NCBI RefSeq assembly: GCF_900109465.1
Contig: NZ_FOAZ01000003.1
Coordinates: forward strand, 248,001-312,000
From: Streptacidiphilus jiangxiensis
GTDB lineage: Bacteria > Actinomycetota > Actinomycetes > Streptomycetales > Streptomycetaceae
Length of the DNA stretch: 64,000 bases
Direction: 5' to 3'
Every line of letters begins with the position of its first letter. The first letter of the stretch is position 1. The translations under genes were made by a program, and so were the position numbers. Below, in pieces: positions 22,749-30,643 of the stretch. A model generated the notes under the pieces. That model worked only from the letters and a program-made list of their open reading frames with translations. It did no database searches and was not told the DNA's origin.

Positions 22749-22928
22749 TTATCCACAGTGTGCACAGAGCGGCTCGCACAACCGTGCGAGCCGCTCTGGT
22801 GTGACCTGCGCTACGCGCGTTCACCTGCGGATGTGATGACTTTCACCGTTCCGGGTGGCTGCTGTCCCGATCGAGTTATCCACAGATAGTCGGGGTTTTT
22901 CCCCACTGTGGATAAGTCGTGTGGACAA
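22749..22928. promoter_or_regulatory. Cluster of four consensus DnaA boxes outside oriC
   Basis: TTATCCACA at 22749-22757 and 22876-22884, TGTGGATAA at 22907-22915 and TGTGGACAA at 22920-22928, all 9 of 9 matches. The second and third face each other around GGGGTTTTTCCCC, so they can also form a hairpin at the end of crgA. The rhomboid-crgA gap thus has more perfect boxes than oriC itself, 13 kb away. DnaA binding is inferred from sequence. Confidence 0.75.
22765..22798 (+). terminator. Rhomboid gene terminator
   Basis: A 15-bp perfect stem (22765-22779 with 22784-22798) and a 4-base loop. Confidence 0.85.
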
Positions 22929-22939
22929 GCGTCAGAGCG

Positions 22940-23194
22940 TCACTTCCACTGGGTGGAGACGCCGAACCCGCCCGCGATGAAAGCGAAGCCGATCAGGATG
23001 TTCCAGTTGCCGATGGCACTGATCGGCCACTGCGCGTTCGTCACGTAGTAGACGACGATCCAGACCAGACCGATCAGGAACAGCCCCAACATGAGCGGGG
23101 CGACGAAGCCGCGGCCCGACTTGAGCTTGACCGCAGTGGCGGTCGTGGTCGGCGGGGTGTAATCCGACTTCTTGCGGATGCGTGACTTCGGCAC
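22940..23194 (-). CDS. crgA: Cell division protein CrgA
   Basis: An 84-residue protein starting [15 protein letters not shown], with two transmembrane helices (about 32-50 and 62-80) and the ending GFGVSTQWK. Size and sequence match CrgA, which in Streptomyces affects FtsZ ring formation during sporulation septation. GTG at 23194 has GGGAG upstream; the much longer open frame upstream is spurious. It is divergent from the DUF881 gene, as in other streptomycetes. Confidence 0.96.
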   Translation of the reverse strand: MPKSRIRKKSDYTPPTTTATAVKLKSGRGFVAPLMLGLFLIGLVWIVVYYVTNAQWPISAIGNWNILIGFAFIAGGFGVSTQWK

Positions 23195-23311
23195 TGGTAG
23201 GGCTCCCGGGGACGTGGGCCGATCAGCAGGGGCGCGTGGACATGGGTGCGGCAGGGTACGCCAGCGTCCGTTAGCGTAGTGGCTGCGGGAGTCGGAAGGA
23301 GATAAGGGTAC

Positions 23312-24106
23312 GTGGCAGATTCGGAAGAAGTTCCGCCCGCTTCGGACATTCCACCGAACGAGGGAACTTCTCGGCTGCGTCCCACGGGGCGATTTGTCGG
23401 GCGTGCCCTGACCTGCCTGATCTTCGCGCTGGCCGGATTTCTCTTCTACACCAGTGCCCACACCGCCAACGGAACGAACCTGCGCAACGACAACACCCTG
23501 CTGCGCCTGTCCGACCTCATACAGCAGCGCAGCCAGGAGAACGCCACCTCGGACGCCCAGGTCGGCGCGCTGCGCGCACAGATCGACCAGCTCGCCCAGA
23601 GCCACCCCGGCAACCCCGCCGACCAGGCGCGGCTCGCCGCGCTCGAGCAGGCCGCCGGCCTCGATCCGCTGACCGGCCCCGGCCTGACCGTCACCCTCAA
23701 CGACGCGCCGCCGAACGCCACCGCCCGCATCCCCGGTGTGCCCCAGCCGCAGCCGGACGACCTGGTCATCCACCAGCAGGACCTGCAGGCCGTCGTCAAC
23801 GCCCTGTGGCGCGGCGGGGCCCGCGGCATCCAGGTGCAGGACCAGCGGCTGATCTCCACCAGCGCGGTGCGCTGCGTCGGCAACCAGCTGATCCTCCAGG
23901 GGCGCGTCTACTCCCCGCCCTACGTGATCAAGGCCGTCGGCACGCCCAAGGCGTTGGAGACGGCCCTCAACGGCGACATCTACATCCAGACCTACCTCCA
24001 GTACGTCACCGCCTACGGGCTGGGCTGGAAAGTGCAGTCGTCACGAGCGATGACTCTTCCGGGCTACTCGGGCACAGTGGACCTCCAATACGCCAAGCAG
24101 GGGTGA
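23312..24106 (+). CDS. DUF881 family protein
   Basis: A 264-residue protein with one N-terminal transmembrane helix (about 30-48), a coiled-coil stretch (about 60-115) and the DUF881 core: [33 protein letters not shown] and [15 protein letters not shown]881 proteins are membrane-anchored with an outside domain, often near division genes; function unknown. GTG start with AAGGAG upstream. The class E sortase gene begins 13 bases later, probably one transcript. Confidence 0.9.
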   Translation: MADSEEVPPASDIPPNEGTSRLRPTGRFVGRALTCLIFALAGFLFYTSAHTANGTNLRNDNTLLRLSDLIQQRSQENATSDAQVGALRAQIDQLAQSHPGNPADQARLAALEQAAGLDPLTGPGLTVTLNDAPPNATARIPGVPQPQPDDLVIHQQDLQAVVNALWRGGARGIQVQDQRLISTSAVRCVGNQLILQGRVYSPPYVIKAVGTPKALETALNGDIYIQTYLQYVTAYGLGWKVQSSRAMTLPGYSGTVDLQYAKQG

Positions 24107-24119
24107 TCCGGGGAGGGCA

Positions 24120-24836
24120 GTGGTGGGGCGGCTGGTGGCGCGGACGCTGGTCGAGCTGTGCATCACCGTCGGCGCGCTGATCGTGCTGCTCACCTGCTAC
24201 CTGCTGTTCTGGACGAACATCGCCGCCGACCAGGCGATGGCGGGGGAGATGGACCGCCTCCAGCAGCAGTGGAGCCAGGACCAGCCGCAGGTCGCGGCGA
24301 CCCCGGGCGTGAGCGCGACGCCTTCGGCGGCCGCCTCCCCCACCCCGGTGACACCGACCGCGTACCCGCCCGGCCAGGCCTTCGCGGTGCTGTACATCCC
24401 CCGCTTCGGCCGCGACTGGAGGAAGCCGATCGTCGAGGGCACCGGCGTGCCCGACCTGCAGAAGGGCATCGGCCACTACACCGGCACCGCCGAGCCCGGA
24501 CAGGCGGGCAACTTCGCCCTGGCCGGCCACCGCCGCACGTGGGGCAACCCCTTCAACGACTTCCCGCTGCTGCGGCCGGGGGACCGGATCTACGTCGACG
24601 ACGGCCACTTCTGGTACGTCTACCAGCTCGACCGCACCCCGCTGCGGACCCTGCCGACGGACGTCGGCGTGCTCGACCCGGTGCCGCCGGAGTCCGGCTA
24701 CACCCGGCCGGGCTCCTACCTGACCCTGACCACCTGCGATCCGGCCTGGGGGCACAGCCACCGGCTGATCGAGTGGGGCCACCTGGTGTCCACTACACCC
24801 GTCTCCGAGGGCACGCCACGAGGTCTGTCCAGTTAG
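24120..24836 (+). CDS. Class E sortase
   Basis: A 238-residue sortase with an N-terminal transmembrane anchor (about 11-32), a Pro/Thr/Ala linker (about 55-85) and a catalytic barrel. Likely catalytic residues: His137 in ALAGHRRT, Cys206 in TLTTCDP and Arg215 in SHRLIEWG. Class E sortases of high-GC Gram-positives join LAXTG-type proteins such as chaplins to peptidoglycan. Start GTG 24120 or the next codon GTG 24123; GGGGAGGG is very close to the first, slightly favouring the second. No substrate with a sorting signal was noticed in this window. Confidence 0.92.
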   Translation: MVGRLVARTLVELCITVGALIVLLTCYLLFWTNIAADQAMAGEMDRLQQQWSQDQPQVAATPGVSATPSAAASPTPVTPTAYPPGQAFAVLYIPRFGRDWRKPIVEGTGVPDLQKGIGHYTGTAEPGQAGNFALAGHRRTWGNPFNDFPLLRPGDRIYVDDGHFWYVYQLDRTPLRTLPTDVGVLDPVPPESGYTRPGSYLTLTTCDPAWGHSHRLIEWGHLVSTTPVSEGTPRGLSS

Positions 24837-24891
24837 CCCTGGCTCACAGGGGTGCCGGATACCCTGGTGCCCGACAGGAGGAGGCACGCCG

Positions 24892-25161
24892 ATGTACGGC
24901 TTTCTGTGGCGCAAACTGCCCGGCAGCGCGCCGCTGCGCGCCCTGCAGTGCCTGCTGCTCTTCCTGGCCGCCGTCTTCGTGCTGTTCCAGTTCGTCTTCC
25001 CGAGGCTGGAGCCGCTGCTCCCCTTCGGCGACGTGACGGTCAACGGCACGGGTTCGGGTTCCACCGCCCCGCCGTCGCCCGGCCCGTCCGCCTCGACGCT
25101 CAACGGCGCCCACCGCCTGCCGGTCGTCGAGCTCTCCCAGAACCACGGAGTCGCAGCCTGA
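24892..25161 (+). CDS. Small membrane protein, conserved in the sortase-pabA neighbourhood
   Basis: An 89-residue protein: N-terminal WRKLPG, one hydrophobic helix (about 17-37), then a Pro/Ser/Gly-rich tail likely outside the membrane. ATG with a strong AGGAGGAGG upstream shows real translation. Its stop overlaps the pabA start as TGATG. I do not recognise a functional domain. Confidence 0.8.
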   Translation: MYGFLWRKLPGSAPLRALQCLLLFLAAVFVLFQFVFPRLEPLLPFGDVTVNGTGSGSTAPPSPGPSASTLNGAHRLPVVELSQNHGVAA

Positions 25162-25814
25162 TGTCCGCCCGACCCGCTCGCATCCTGGTCGTCGACAACT
25201 ACGACAGCTTCGTCTTCAACCTGGTCCAGTACCTGTACCAGCTGGGCGCGGAGTGCGAGGTGCGGCGCAACGACGAGGTGGACCTCGCCTCGGTCACCCG
25301 TGAGGCCTACGACGGGGTGCTGCTCTCCCCCGGCCCCGGGGCGCCCGAGGAGGCCGGTGTCTGCATCGAGATGGTGCACCACTGCGCCGGGATCGGGCTG
25401 CCGGTCTTCGGCGTCTGTCTGGGCCTGCAGTCCATCGCGGTGGCCTACGGCGCGGTCGTGGGCCGGGCGCCGGAGCTGCTGCACGGCAAGACCTCGCCGG
25501 TCAGCCACGAGGACGGCGGCGTCTTCGCCGGCCTCCACTCGCCGCTGACGGCCACCCGCTACCACTCGCTCGCCGTCGACCGCGACACCGTGCCGGACGA
25601 GCTGCACGTGACCGCGTGGACGGACACCGGCGTCATCATGGGCCTGCGGCACCGGGAGCACGCCGTGGAGGGCGTCCAGTTCCACCCCGAGTCGGTACTG
25701 ACCGAGGGCGGCCACCGGATGCTCGCCAACTGGCTGACCGCCTGCGGCGACCCGGAGGCCGTGGCCCGGTCGGCCGGTCTGGCCCCGGTGATCGGTCGAG
25801 TGGCCGTCGCGTGA
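25161..25814 (+). CDS. pabA: Glutamine amidotransferase component, PabA/TrpG type
   Basis: A 217-residue class I glutamine amidotransferase. The nucleophile is Cys86 in FGVCLGLQ and the His175-Glu177 pair is in GVQFHPES; DNYDSFVFNLVQYL opens the protein. It supplies ammonia from glutamine to aminodeoxychorismate or anthranilate synthase. The partner synthase is not in this window; in Streptomyces this gene between sortases is annotated as pabA-like. The choice between PabA and TrpG cannot be made from sequence alone. Overlaps both neighbours by 1 and 4 bases. Confidence 0.88.
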   Translation: MSARPARILVVDNYDSFVFNLVQYLYQLGAECEVRRNDEVDLASVTREAYDGVLLSPGPGAPEEAGVCIEMVHHCAGIGLPVFGVCLGLQSIAVAYGAVVGRAPELLHGKTSPVSHEDGGVFAGLHSPLTATRYHSLAVDRDTVPDELHVTAWTDTGVIMGLRHREHAVEGVQFHPESVLTEGGHRMLANWLTACGDPEAVARSAGLAPVIGRVAVA

Positions 25815-26782
25815 CGGCGCTGCGCCACGAGCCGGGAGGGCCGTGGGAGCCCGAGCCGGAGCCTTCCGCGGGGTCGTTCCCCGGTGGACAGCCGGACCAG
25901 CAGACGATGCAGCTGCGGGCCGTGCGTTCCACTCCCCCGTCGTCCTCCGACTCCCCCGCCCCGGGCGGCCGCGCGGCGCGCCGCCGCGCCGCGGCGGGCG
26001 CGGGCGGCGCGGGCTCCGCGGGTGCTCCGAGCTCGTCCGGTGGTGGCGGCGGTGGCGGCCGCGCGGCGCGGCGGCGTGCGGCGAAGGCGCGCAAGGAGGG
26101 CCCCGGGATCCTCGCGGTGCGGGCCTTCGGGGAGCTGCTGATCACGCTGGGCGTGGTGATGATCCTGTTCGTCGCCTACCAGCTGTGGTGGACCAACGTC
26201 CGCGCGGACGAGTACGCCTCGGGCCAGGTCTCGACGCTGGAGCACCAGTGGGGTGGTGACGGCTCGTCGAAGAACCACCCGCCGTATCCGACCTCGGTGG
26301 CGCCGGGGTCGAAGTTCGCCATCATCTACATCCCGAAGCTGGACGTGAAGACGCCGATCGCGGAGGGCACGGACAAGGAGTCCATCCTCGACAACGGCCT
26401 CGTCGGCCACTACACCGGCGCCCAGGAGACGGCCTTCCCGTGGGCCTCCTCGGGCAACTTCGCCCTCGCCGGGCACCGCAACACCCATGGCGAGCCGTTC
26501 CGCTACATCCCCCGCCTGGTCCCGGGCGACAAGATCGTCGTGGAGACGGCGTACGACTGGTACACCTACGTGGTCACCAGCTCCCTGCCGCAGACCTCCC
26601 CGAACAACGTCTCCGTCATCGCGCCGGTCCCCCCGCAGAGCGGATTCACCGGACCGGGCCGCTACATCACCCTGACGACGTGCACCCCCGAGTTCACCTC
26701 CACGTACCGCATGGCCGTGTGGGGCAAGCTCGTCGAGGACCTCCCCAAGAGCGCCGGCCACATGCCCGCCGCGCTGTCGTAA
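25811..26782 (+). CDS. Class E sortase, second copy with long basic N-terminus
   Basis: A 323-residue sortase. The first 98 residues are Pro/Gly/Ser/Arg-rich and carry a duplicated GGRAARRRAA (about 52-61 and 82-91). A transmembrane helix follows at about 107-126, then the sortase domain with His222 (ALAGHRNT), Cys291 (TLTTCTP) and Arg300. GTG at 25811 overlaps the pabA stop (GTGA), so translation is coupled. The two sortases share the catalytic core but not the cytosolic extension, suggesting duplication with division of labour, as for SrtE1 and SrtE2 of S. coelicolor. Confidence 0.92.
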   Translation: MTALRHEPGGPWEPEPEPSAGSFPGGQPDQQTMQLRAVRSTPPSSSDSPAPGGRAARRRAAAGAGGAGSAGAPSSSGGGGGGGRAARRRAAKARKEGPGILAVRAFGELLITLGVVMILFVAYQLWWTNVRADEYASGQVSTLEHQWGGDGSSKNHPPYPTSVAPGSKFAIIYIPKLDVKTPIAEGTDKESILDNGLVGHYTGAQETAFPWASSGNFALAGHRNTHGEPFRYIPRLVPGDKIVVETAYDWYTYVVTSSLPQTSPNNVSVIAPVPPQSGFTGPGRYITLTTCTPEFTSTYRMAVWGKLVEDLPKSAGHMPAALS

Positions 26783-26993
26783 CCACGGCGCCACGCCGCT
26801 CGTTGAGCCGAACGGATGAGATTCCGGGGCGACGTGGTGCGACGTGATACGACCGGGACCGGTGTGCAGCGGGCAGCGCAGACGAGTCGACGGCCACGTA
26901 CAGGGGAGCCCCCAGGAATCCATCGGTCTGTGACGTGCCCCGGCACCTCTTTCCATCTCTCGACATCCCGATGAGTGGAAGGACCACACAGCG

Positions 26994-27668
26994 ATGAGTA
27001 CCAACGATCAGGCTGTCCTGCTGGAGTCCCGTACCGCGCGTGCCGGTGTGAGCGGGCGCGTCGAGGCGCTCGACAAGGTCAGGGCGCTCCAGATGCTGCC
27101 CGACGGCGTCCACGTCACCACGGCCCTCGTGGCGGAGTACTTCGAGGTCGACGCCGAGGCGATCAAGAAGCTCACCCAGCGGCACCGCGAGGAGCTGGAA
27201 TCGAACGGAATGACCGTGCTTCGGGGAGAAGCCCTGGTCGGCTTCGATAGGGACATCATGTCCCTTTCGAACAAGAGTTATCCACAGGGCCTTCGCGCGC
27301 ACCTCACCCTGTTCAACCGGCGGGCGGTGCTGAACATCGCCATGCTGCTGCGCGACAGCGACGTCGCCCGGCGGGTGCGGGTCCACCTGCTCGACGCCGA
27401 GCACTCCGCGCGGGCCGAGCCAGGGGTGCTGGACCGGTACGTCACCGAGCTCGCCGCCACCACGGCCGCGCGGGTGGCGTGCGAGATCGTCGACTCCCGC
27501 CTCGACGCCCGGCTCAAGCCCCACACCGAGGTGATCGGCGCGTTGAGCGTCAAGGTCACCAACCTCGAGTGCGGCGTCGGCGAGATCAGGGACACCCTGG
27601 CCGGGATGCGACAGGAGCTCGCCGAGCTCCGGGTCCAGCGTGGGCTCAGGTGGCGGTGGTGTCCTTAG
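26994..27668 (+). CDS. Unknown protein resembling phage antirepressor-type regulators
   Basis: A 224-residue protein. The N-terminal part (about 30-75) reads like a helix-turn-helix, VTTALVAEYFEVDAEAIKKLTQRHREEL. A middle block follows (LTLFNRRAVLNIAMLLRDSDVARRVRVHLLDAE) of the kind seen in antirepressor and Rha-like proteins. The C-terminus (about 160-215) looks like a coiled coil. No family can be named with certainty. ATG with GGAAGG upstream. It and the convergent methyltransferase sit between genes that adjoin in other streptomycetes (sortase and pknB), so they are probably an insertion. A perfect DnaA box (27278-27286) lies in its coding sequence. Confidence 0.55.
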   Translation: MSTNDQAVLLESRTARAGVSGRVEALDKVRALQMLPDGVHVTTALVAEYFEVDAEAIKKLTQRHREELESNGMTVLRGEALVGFDRDIMSLSNKSYPQGLRAHLTLFNRRAVLNIAMLLRDSDVARRVRVHLLDAEHSARAEPGVLDRYVTELAATTAARVACEIVDSRLDARLKPHTEVIGALSVKVTNLECGVGEIRDTLAGMRQELAELRVQRGLRWRWCP

Positions 27669-28336
27669 GTCAGGCGCCACACCGTGGTGAGCTTGGTCTC
27701 CGCGTCCTCCAACTCCCGTTGCACCGGGACGGCGTAGCTCTCGAGCGCGTTGAACTCGGTGCGCGGGAGGTAGGCGCGGCCGGGGTCGCCGACGAAGGCG
27801 GTGGCTCCGGCCGACCGCGCGCGGTGGAGGAAGGCGAGGACGCGGGTGGCCATGGTGCGCTCGTAGAAGGCGTCGCCGACGAGGACGACGTCCGCGGCGG
27901 GCGTCGGGTCGGTGTCGAGGACGTCGCCGAGGGCGGGGCCGAGGGTGACCCCGTTCGCGGCGGCGTTCAGCGCGAGGGCGTCCAGTGCGAGCGGGTCGAT
28001 CTCGCTGACGGTCACGCTCGCCGCACCGGCCCGGAGCGCGGCGATCGCGACCAGACCCGACCCGGAGGCGAGGTCCAGCACGCGCCGGCCGGCGACGGTC
28101 TCGGGGTGGTCCAGGACGTAGCGGGCGAGAGCCAGGCCGCCGGCCCAGGCCTGGGCCCAGAACGGGGGTGGTGCGTCCGTGCGGCCGGACACGGTCTCCG
28201 TCTGCGCCCACAGGTCGAAGACCTGGTCGGCGAGGTGGAGCTGCACTTCCGTCAGGAAGTCGGGGCTGGCGGGCGCGAGCCGGGTGTGCGTCCGGACGAA
28301 CTGCGCGGCGTCGGAAATCGGGGTGACGGGGATCAC
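27665..28336 (-). CDS. SAM-dependent methyltransferase, protein-lysine/small-molecule type
   Basis: A 223-residue Rossmann methyltransferase with motif I VLDLASGSGLVAIAA (about 86-100), EIDPLALDAL and DVVLVGDAFY. The preceding PPFWAQAWAGGLALARYV is typical of METTL20/nicotinamide N-methyltransferase-like enzymes that act on lysines or small amines; the substrate is unknown. GTG at 28336 is chosen because the longer start (28399) would lie inside the hairpin at 28378-28417; neither has a good ribosome-binding site. Its stop overlaps the convergent gene by four bases. Confidence 0.75.
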   Translation of the reverse strand: MIPVTPISDAAQFVRTHTRLAPASPDFLTEVQLHLADQVFDLWAQTETVSGRTDAPPPFWAQAWAGGLALARYVLDHPETVAGRRVLDLASGSGLVAIAALRAGAASVTVSEIDPLALDALALNAAANGVTLGPALGDVLDTDPTPAADVVLVGDAFYERTMATRVLAFLHRARSAGATAFVGDPGRAYLPRTEFNALESYAVPVQRELEDAETKLTTVWRLT

Positions 28337-28377
28337 CGCGCCAGTCTGCTGGGCAGGTGGACGACGAGGCAAGACAC

Positions 28378-28417
28378 GAGGGGCGCGGGACCGCATCACG
28401 CCGGTCCCGCGCCCCTC
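28378..28417 (-). terminator. pknB terminator
   Basis: A 16-bp perfect stem (28378-28393, 28402-28417) with GAGGGGCGCGGGACCG arms, just beyond the pknB stop at 28437. Confidence 0.85.
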
Positions 28418-28436
28418 ACGTCACGTCAGCGAACCG

Positions 28437-30419
28437 TCAGCCGCCGTTGCCGCCGTTGCCCTGGCCAGGAGGCGTGTTGCCGCCCGGGTTGGTGCCGCCG
28501 ATGATGCCCGGGGTGCCGGTGGTGGCGCCCGTCTGGCCCTGGTCGGTCGCCGCGGCCTGCGGGTTCGCGGTGATGGTGATCGTGCTGCCGGCCGGCACCT
28601 GCGTGCTGCCGTCCTGCGCCACGGGCTGGCCCTGGTAGGTCTCGGTCAGCACGTTGCCCGCGGGCTGCGTCGGGTCGTTGGCCTGGGCGAAGCCGCGCAC
28701 GCAGTTCAGGTGCAGGGCCTCGATCTGCTGGCAGGCCGCCTGGTAGTCCGTACCCACCAGGTACGGGACCTGGACGAGCGCCTGACCGGAGGAGACCGTC
28801 ACGTCGACCGTCGTGCCCTTGGGCTGGTTGCCCTGCGGCGTCCAGCTGATGATCTGGCCCTTCGGCACGGTCGCCGACGCGGCGTCCGTGGTCTGGCCGA
28901 TCTGGAAGCCCTTGGCCTGGAGCGCCGACGTCGCCTGGTCGACGGTCATGCCCGCAAGGCTCGGCACGCCGTCCGTCAGCGGGCCGGTGCTCAGCTGGAC
29001 GGTGATGGTGCCGCCGTCCTGGACCGTGCTGCCCGCCACCGGGTCCTGCTTGCAGACCTTGCCCTTGTCGGCGGTGTTCGCGTCGCACGGGATGGACTGG
29101 CCCTTGACCAGGTGAACCTTCCCGTTGAACTGGTTGTTGATGAGCGTCTGCGCGTCCGCGAAGGACTGCCCGGTCAGCGACGGCGCCTGCATCGTGGTGT
29201 TGGACTGGCCGTTGAACATCGACTTGGTCACGAAGAACGCGCCGAGCAGCACCAGCACCGCCGCGACGATCAGCACGATCACCGAGGTGTTGCGGTTGCG
29301 GCCGCCACCACCCTGCGCCGCCCTGCGGCGGTCGCCGCGGCCGCCGCTGTAGCCGTTGTCGTACTCGTCGTCGTAGCCGGAGCCCGGGTCGTAGCCGTCG
29401 CCGCCCGCGTCGTAGCCCTGGCCGGAGCCGGGCAGGATGCTGGTCTGGCCGCCGGGGGCGCCGTGGCCGCCGGGGACGGGGGGCATGGCCATGGTGCGGC
29501 CGTACTGGTCGGCCTGCGGCTGCTGGCCGTAGCCGTTCATGCCGAAGGCCATCGTCGGGGCCGACGCCGCGGCGACGGGCAGGCCGTCGAGGGCGCGCTC
29601 GATGTCGGCCCGCATCTCGTCCGCCGACTGGTAGCGGTACTCGCGGTCCTTGGCCAGCGCCTTCATCACGATGGCGTCGTACTCGGGCCGCAGCTCCGGG
29701 TCGTGGAACGAGGGCGGGTTGGCCTCCTCGCGGACGTGCTGGTAGGCCACGGCCACGGGGGAGTCGCCGACGAACGGCGGGCGCACGGTGAGCAGCTCGT
29801 AGAGCAGGCAACCGGTGGAGTACAGGTCGGAGCGGGCGTCGACCTGCTCGCCCTTGGCCTGCTCCGGCGAGAGGTACTGGGCGGTGCCGATGACCGCGGC
29901 GGTCTGCGTCATGGTCATCCCGGCGTCGCCCATGGCGCGGGCGATGCCGAAGTCCATGACCTTGACCTGGCCCGTGCGCGTCAGCATGACGTTGGCGGGC
30001 TTGATGTCGCGGTGCACGATGCCGTTGCGGTGCGAGTACTCCAGCGCCTGGAGGATGCCGATGCACATCTCCATGGCGCGCTCGGGCAGCAGCCGGCGGC
30101 CGGAGTGCAGCAGCTCGCGCAGGGTGGAGCCGTCGACGTACTCCATCACGATGTACGGGATGGAGATGCCGTCGATGTAGTCCTCGCCCGTGTCGTAGAC
30201 CGCCACGATCGAGGGGTGGTTCAGCGACGCCGCGGACTGTGCCTCGCGGCGGAACCGGGCCTGGAAAGACGGGTCGCGGGCCATGTCGGCCCGCAGCGTC
30301 TTGACGGCGACGGCGCGTCCGAGCCGGATGTCGTGACCGATGTAGACCTCGGCCATGCCGCCGCGTCCGAGAACGCCGCCCAGCTCGTACCGGCCGCCTA
30401 GGCGACGCGGTTCTTCCAT
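28437..30419 (-). CDS. pknB: Ser/Thr protein kinase with PASTA domains, PknB type
   Basis: A 660-residue receptor kinase. Kinase domain about 11-275: GRGGMAEV (18-25), Lys40, HRD (136-138) and DFG (156-158). A Gly/Tyr/Asp-rich juxtamembrane linker precedes a transmembrane helix at about 379-398. Three PASTA repeats follow outside (about 411-625) and a Gly/Asn-rich tail. PASTA domains bind muropeptides or lipid II, so the kinase reads cell-wall state. ATG at 30419 has GGAGAGGG upstream. It is the last gene of the fhaA-fhaB-pstP-rodA-pbpA-pknB set; PstP is its expected phosphatase. Confidence 0.95.
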   Translation of the reverse strand: MEEPRRLGGRYELGGVLGRGGMAEVYIGHDIRLGRAVAVKTLRADMARDPSFQARFRREAQSAASLNHPSIVAVYDTGEDYIDGISIPYIVMEYVDGSTLRELLHSGRRLLPERAMEMCIGILQALEYSHRNGIVHRDIKPANVMLTRTGQVKVMDFGIARAMGDAGMTMTQTAAVIGTAQYLSPEQAKGEQVDARSDLYSTGCLLYELLTVRPPFVGDSPVAVAYQHVREEANPPSFHDPELRPEYDAIVMKALAKDREYRYQSADEMRADIERALDGLPVAAASAPTMAFGMNGYGQQPQADQYGRTMAMPPVPGGHGAPGGQTSILPGSGQGYDAGGDGYDPGSGYDDEYDNGYSGGRGDRRRAAQGGGGRNRNTSVIVLIVAAVLVLLGAFFVTKSMFNGQSNTTMQAPSLTGQSFADAQTLINNQFNGKVHLVKGQSIPCDANTADKGKVCKQDPVAGSTVQDGGTITVQLSTGPLTDGVPSLAGMTVDQATSALQAKGFQIGQTTDAASATVPKGQIISWTPQGNQPKGTTVDVTVSSGQALVQVPYLVGTDYQAACQQIEALHLNCVRGFAQANDPTQPAGNVLTETYQGQPVAQDGSTQVPAGSTITITANPQAAATDQGQTGATTGTPGIIGGTNPGGNTPPGQGNGGNGG

Positions 30420-30496
30420 GGTTCGAGCCCTCTCCACTCTCCGGTCTGCCCAACCGACCCGCATGGGTTGTGGCGCGGGCGGACAGACCGCTGCTG

Positions 30497-30524
30497 CGGA
30501 TACGCTACCGGGCGCGCAAGTCAA
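30497..30524 (-). promoter_or_regulatory. Candidate pknB promoter
   Basis: On the minus strand TTGACT (30524-30519), 16-base spacer, TATCCG (30502-30497), about 80 bases before the pknB ATG. With the hairpin behind pbpA this suggests pknB can be transcribed alone. Confidence 0.4.
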
Positions 30525-30598
30525 AGCGGATTCGCCGGACGACCTGATACAGGAATGGAATACGTCTGCGCTGGACGAACGCGCCGAACGTGGCTTCC

Positions 30599-30634
30599 GT
30601 CACCCACCGTCCGGAGCAGTCCGCCGTGGGTGAC
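30599..30634 (-). terminator. Hairpin after pbpA
   Basis: GTCACCCAC (30599-30607) pairs with GTGGGTGAC (30626-30634), ten bases beyond the pbpA stop. Confidence 0.55.
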
Positions 30635-30643
30635 GCAGCTCAC

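Noticed and set aside
28337-28399. Longer methyltransferase start at ATG 28399
   Set aside because: It would begin within the loop of the pknB terminator hairpin at 28378-28417.
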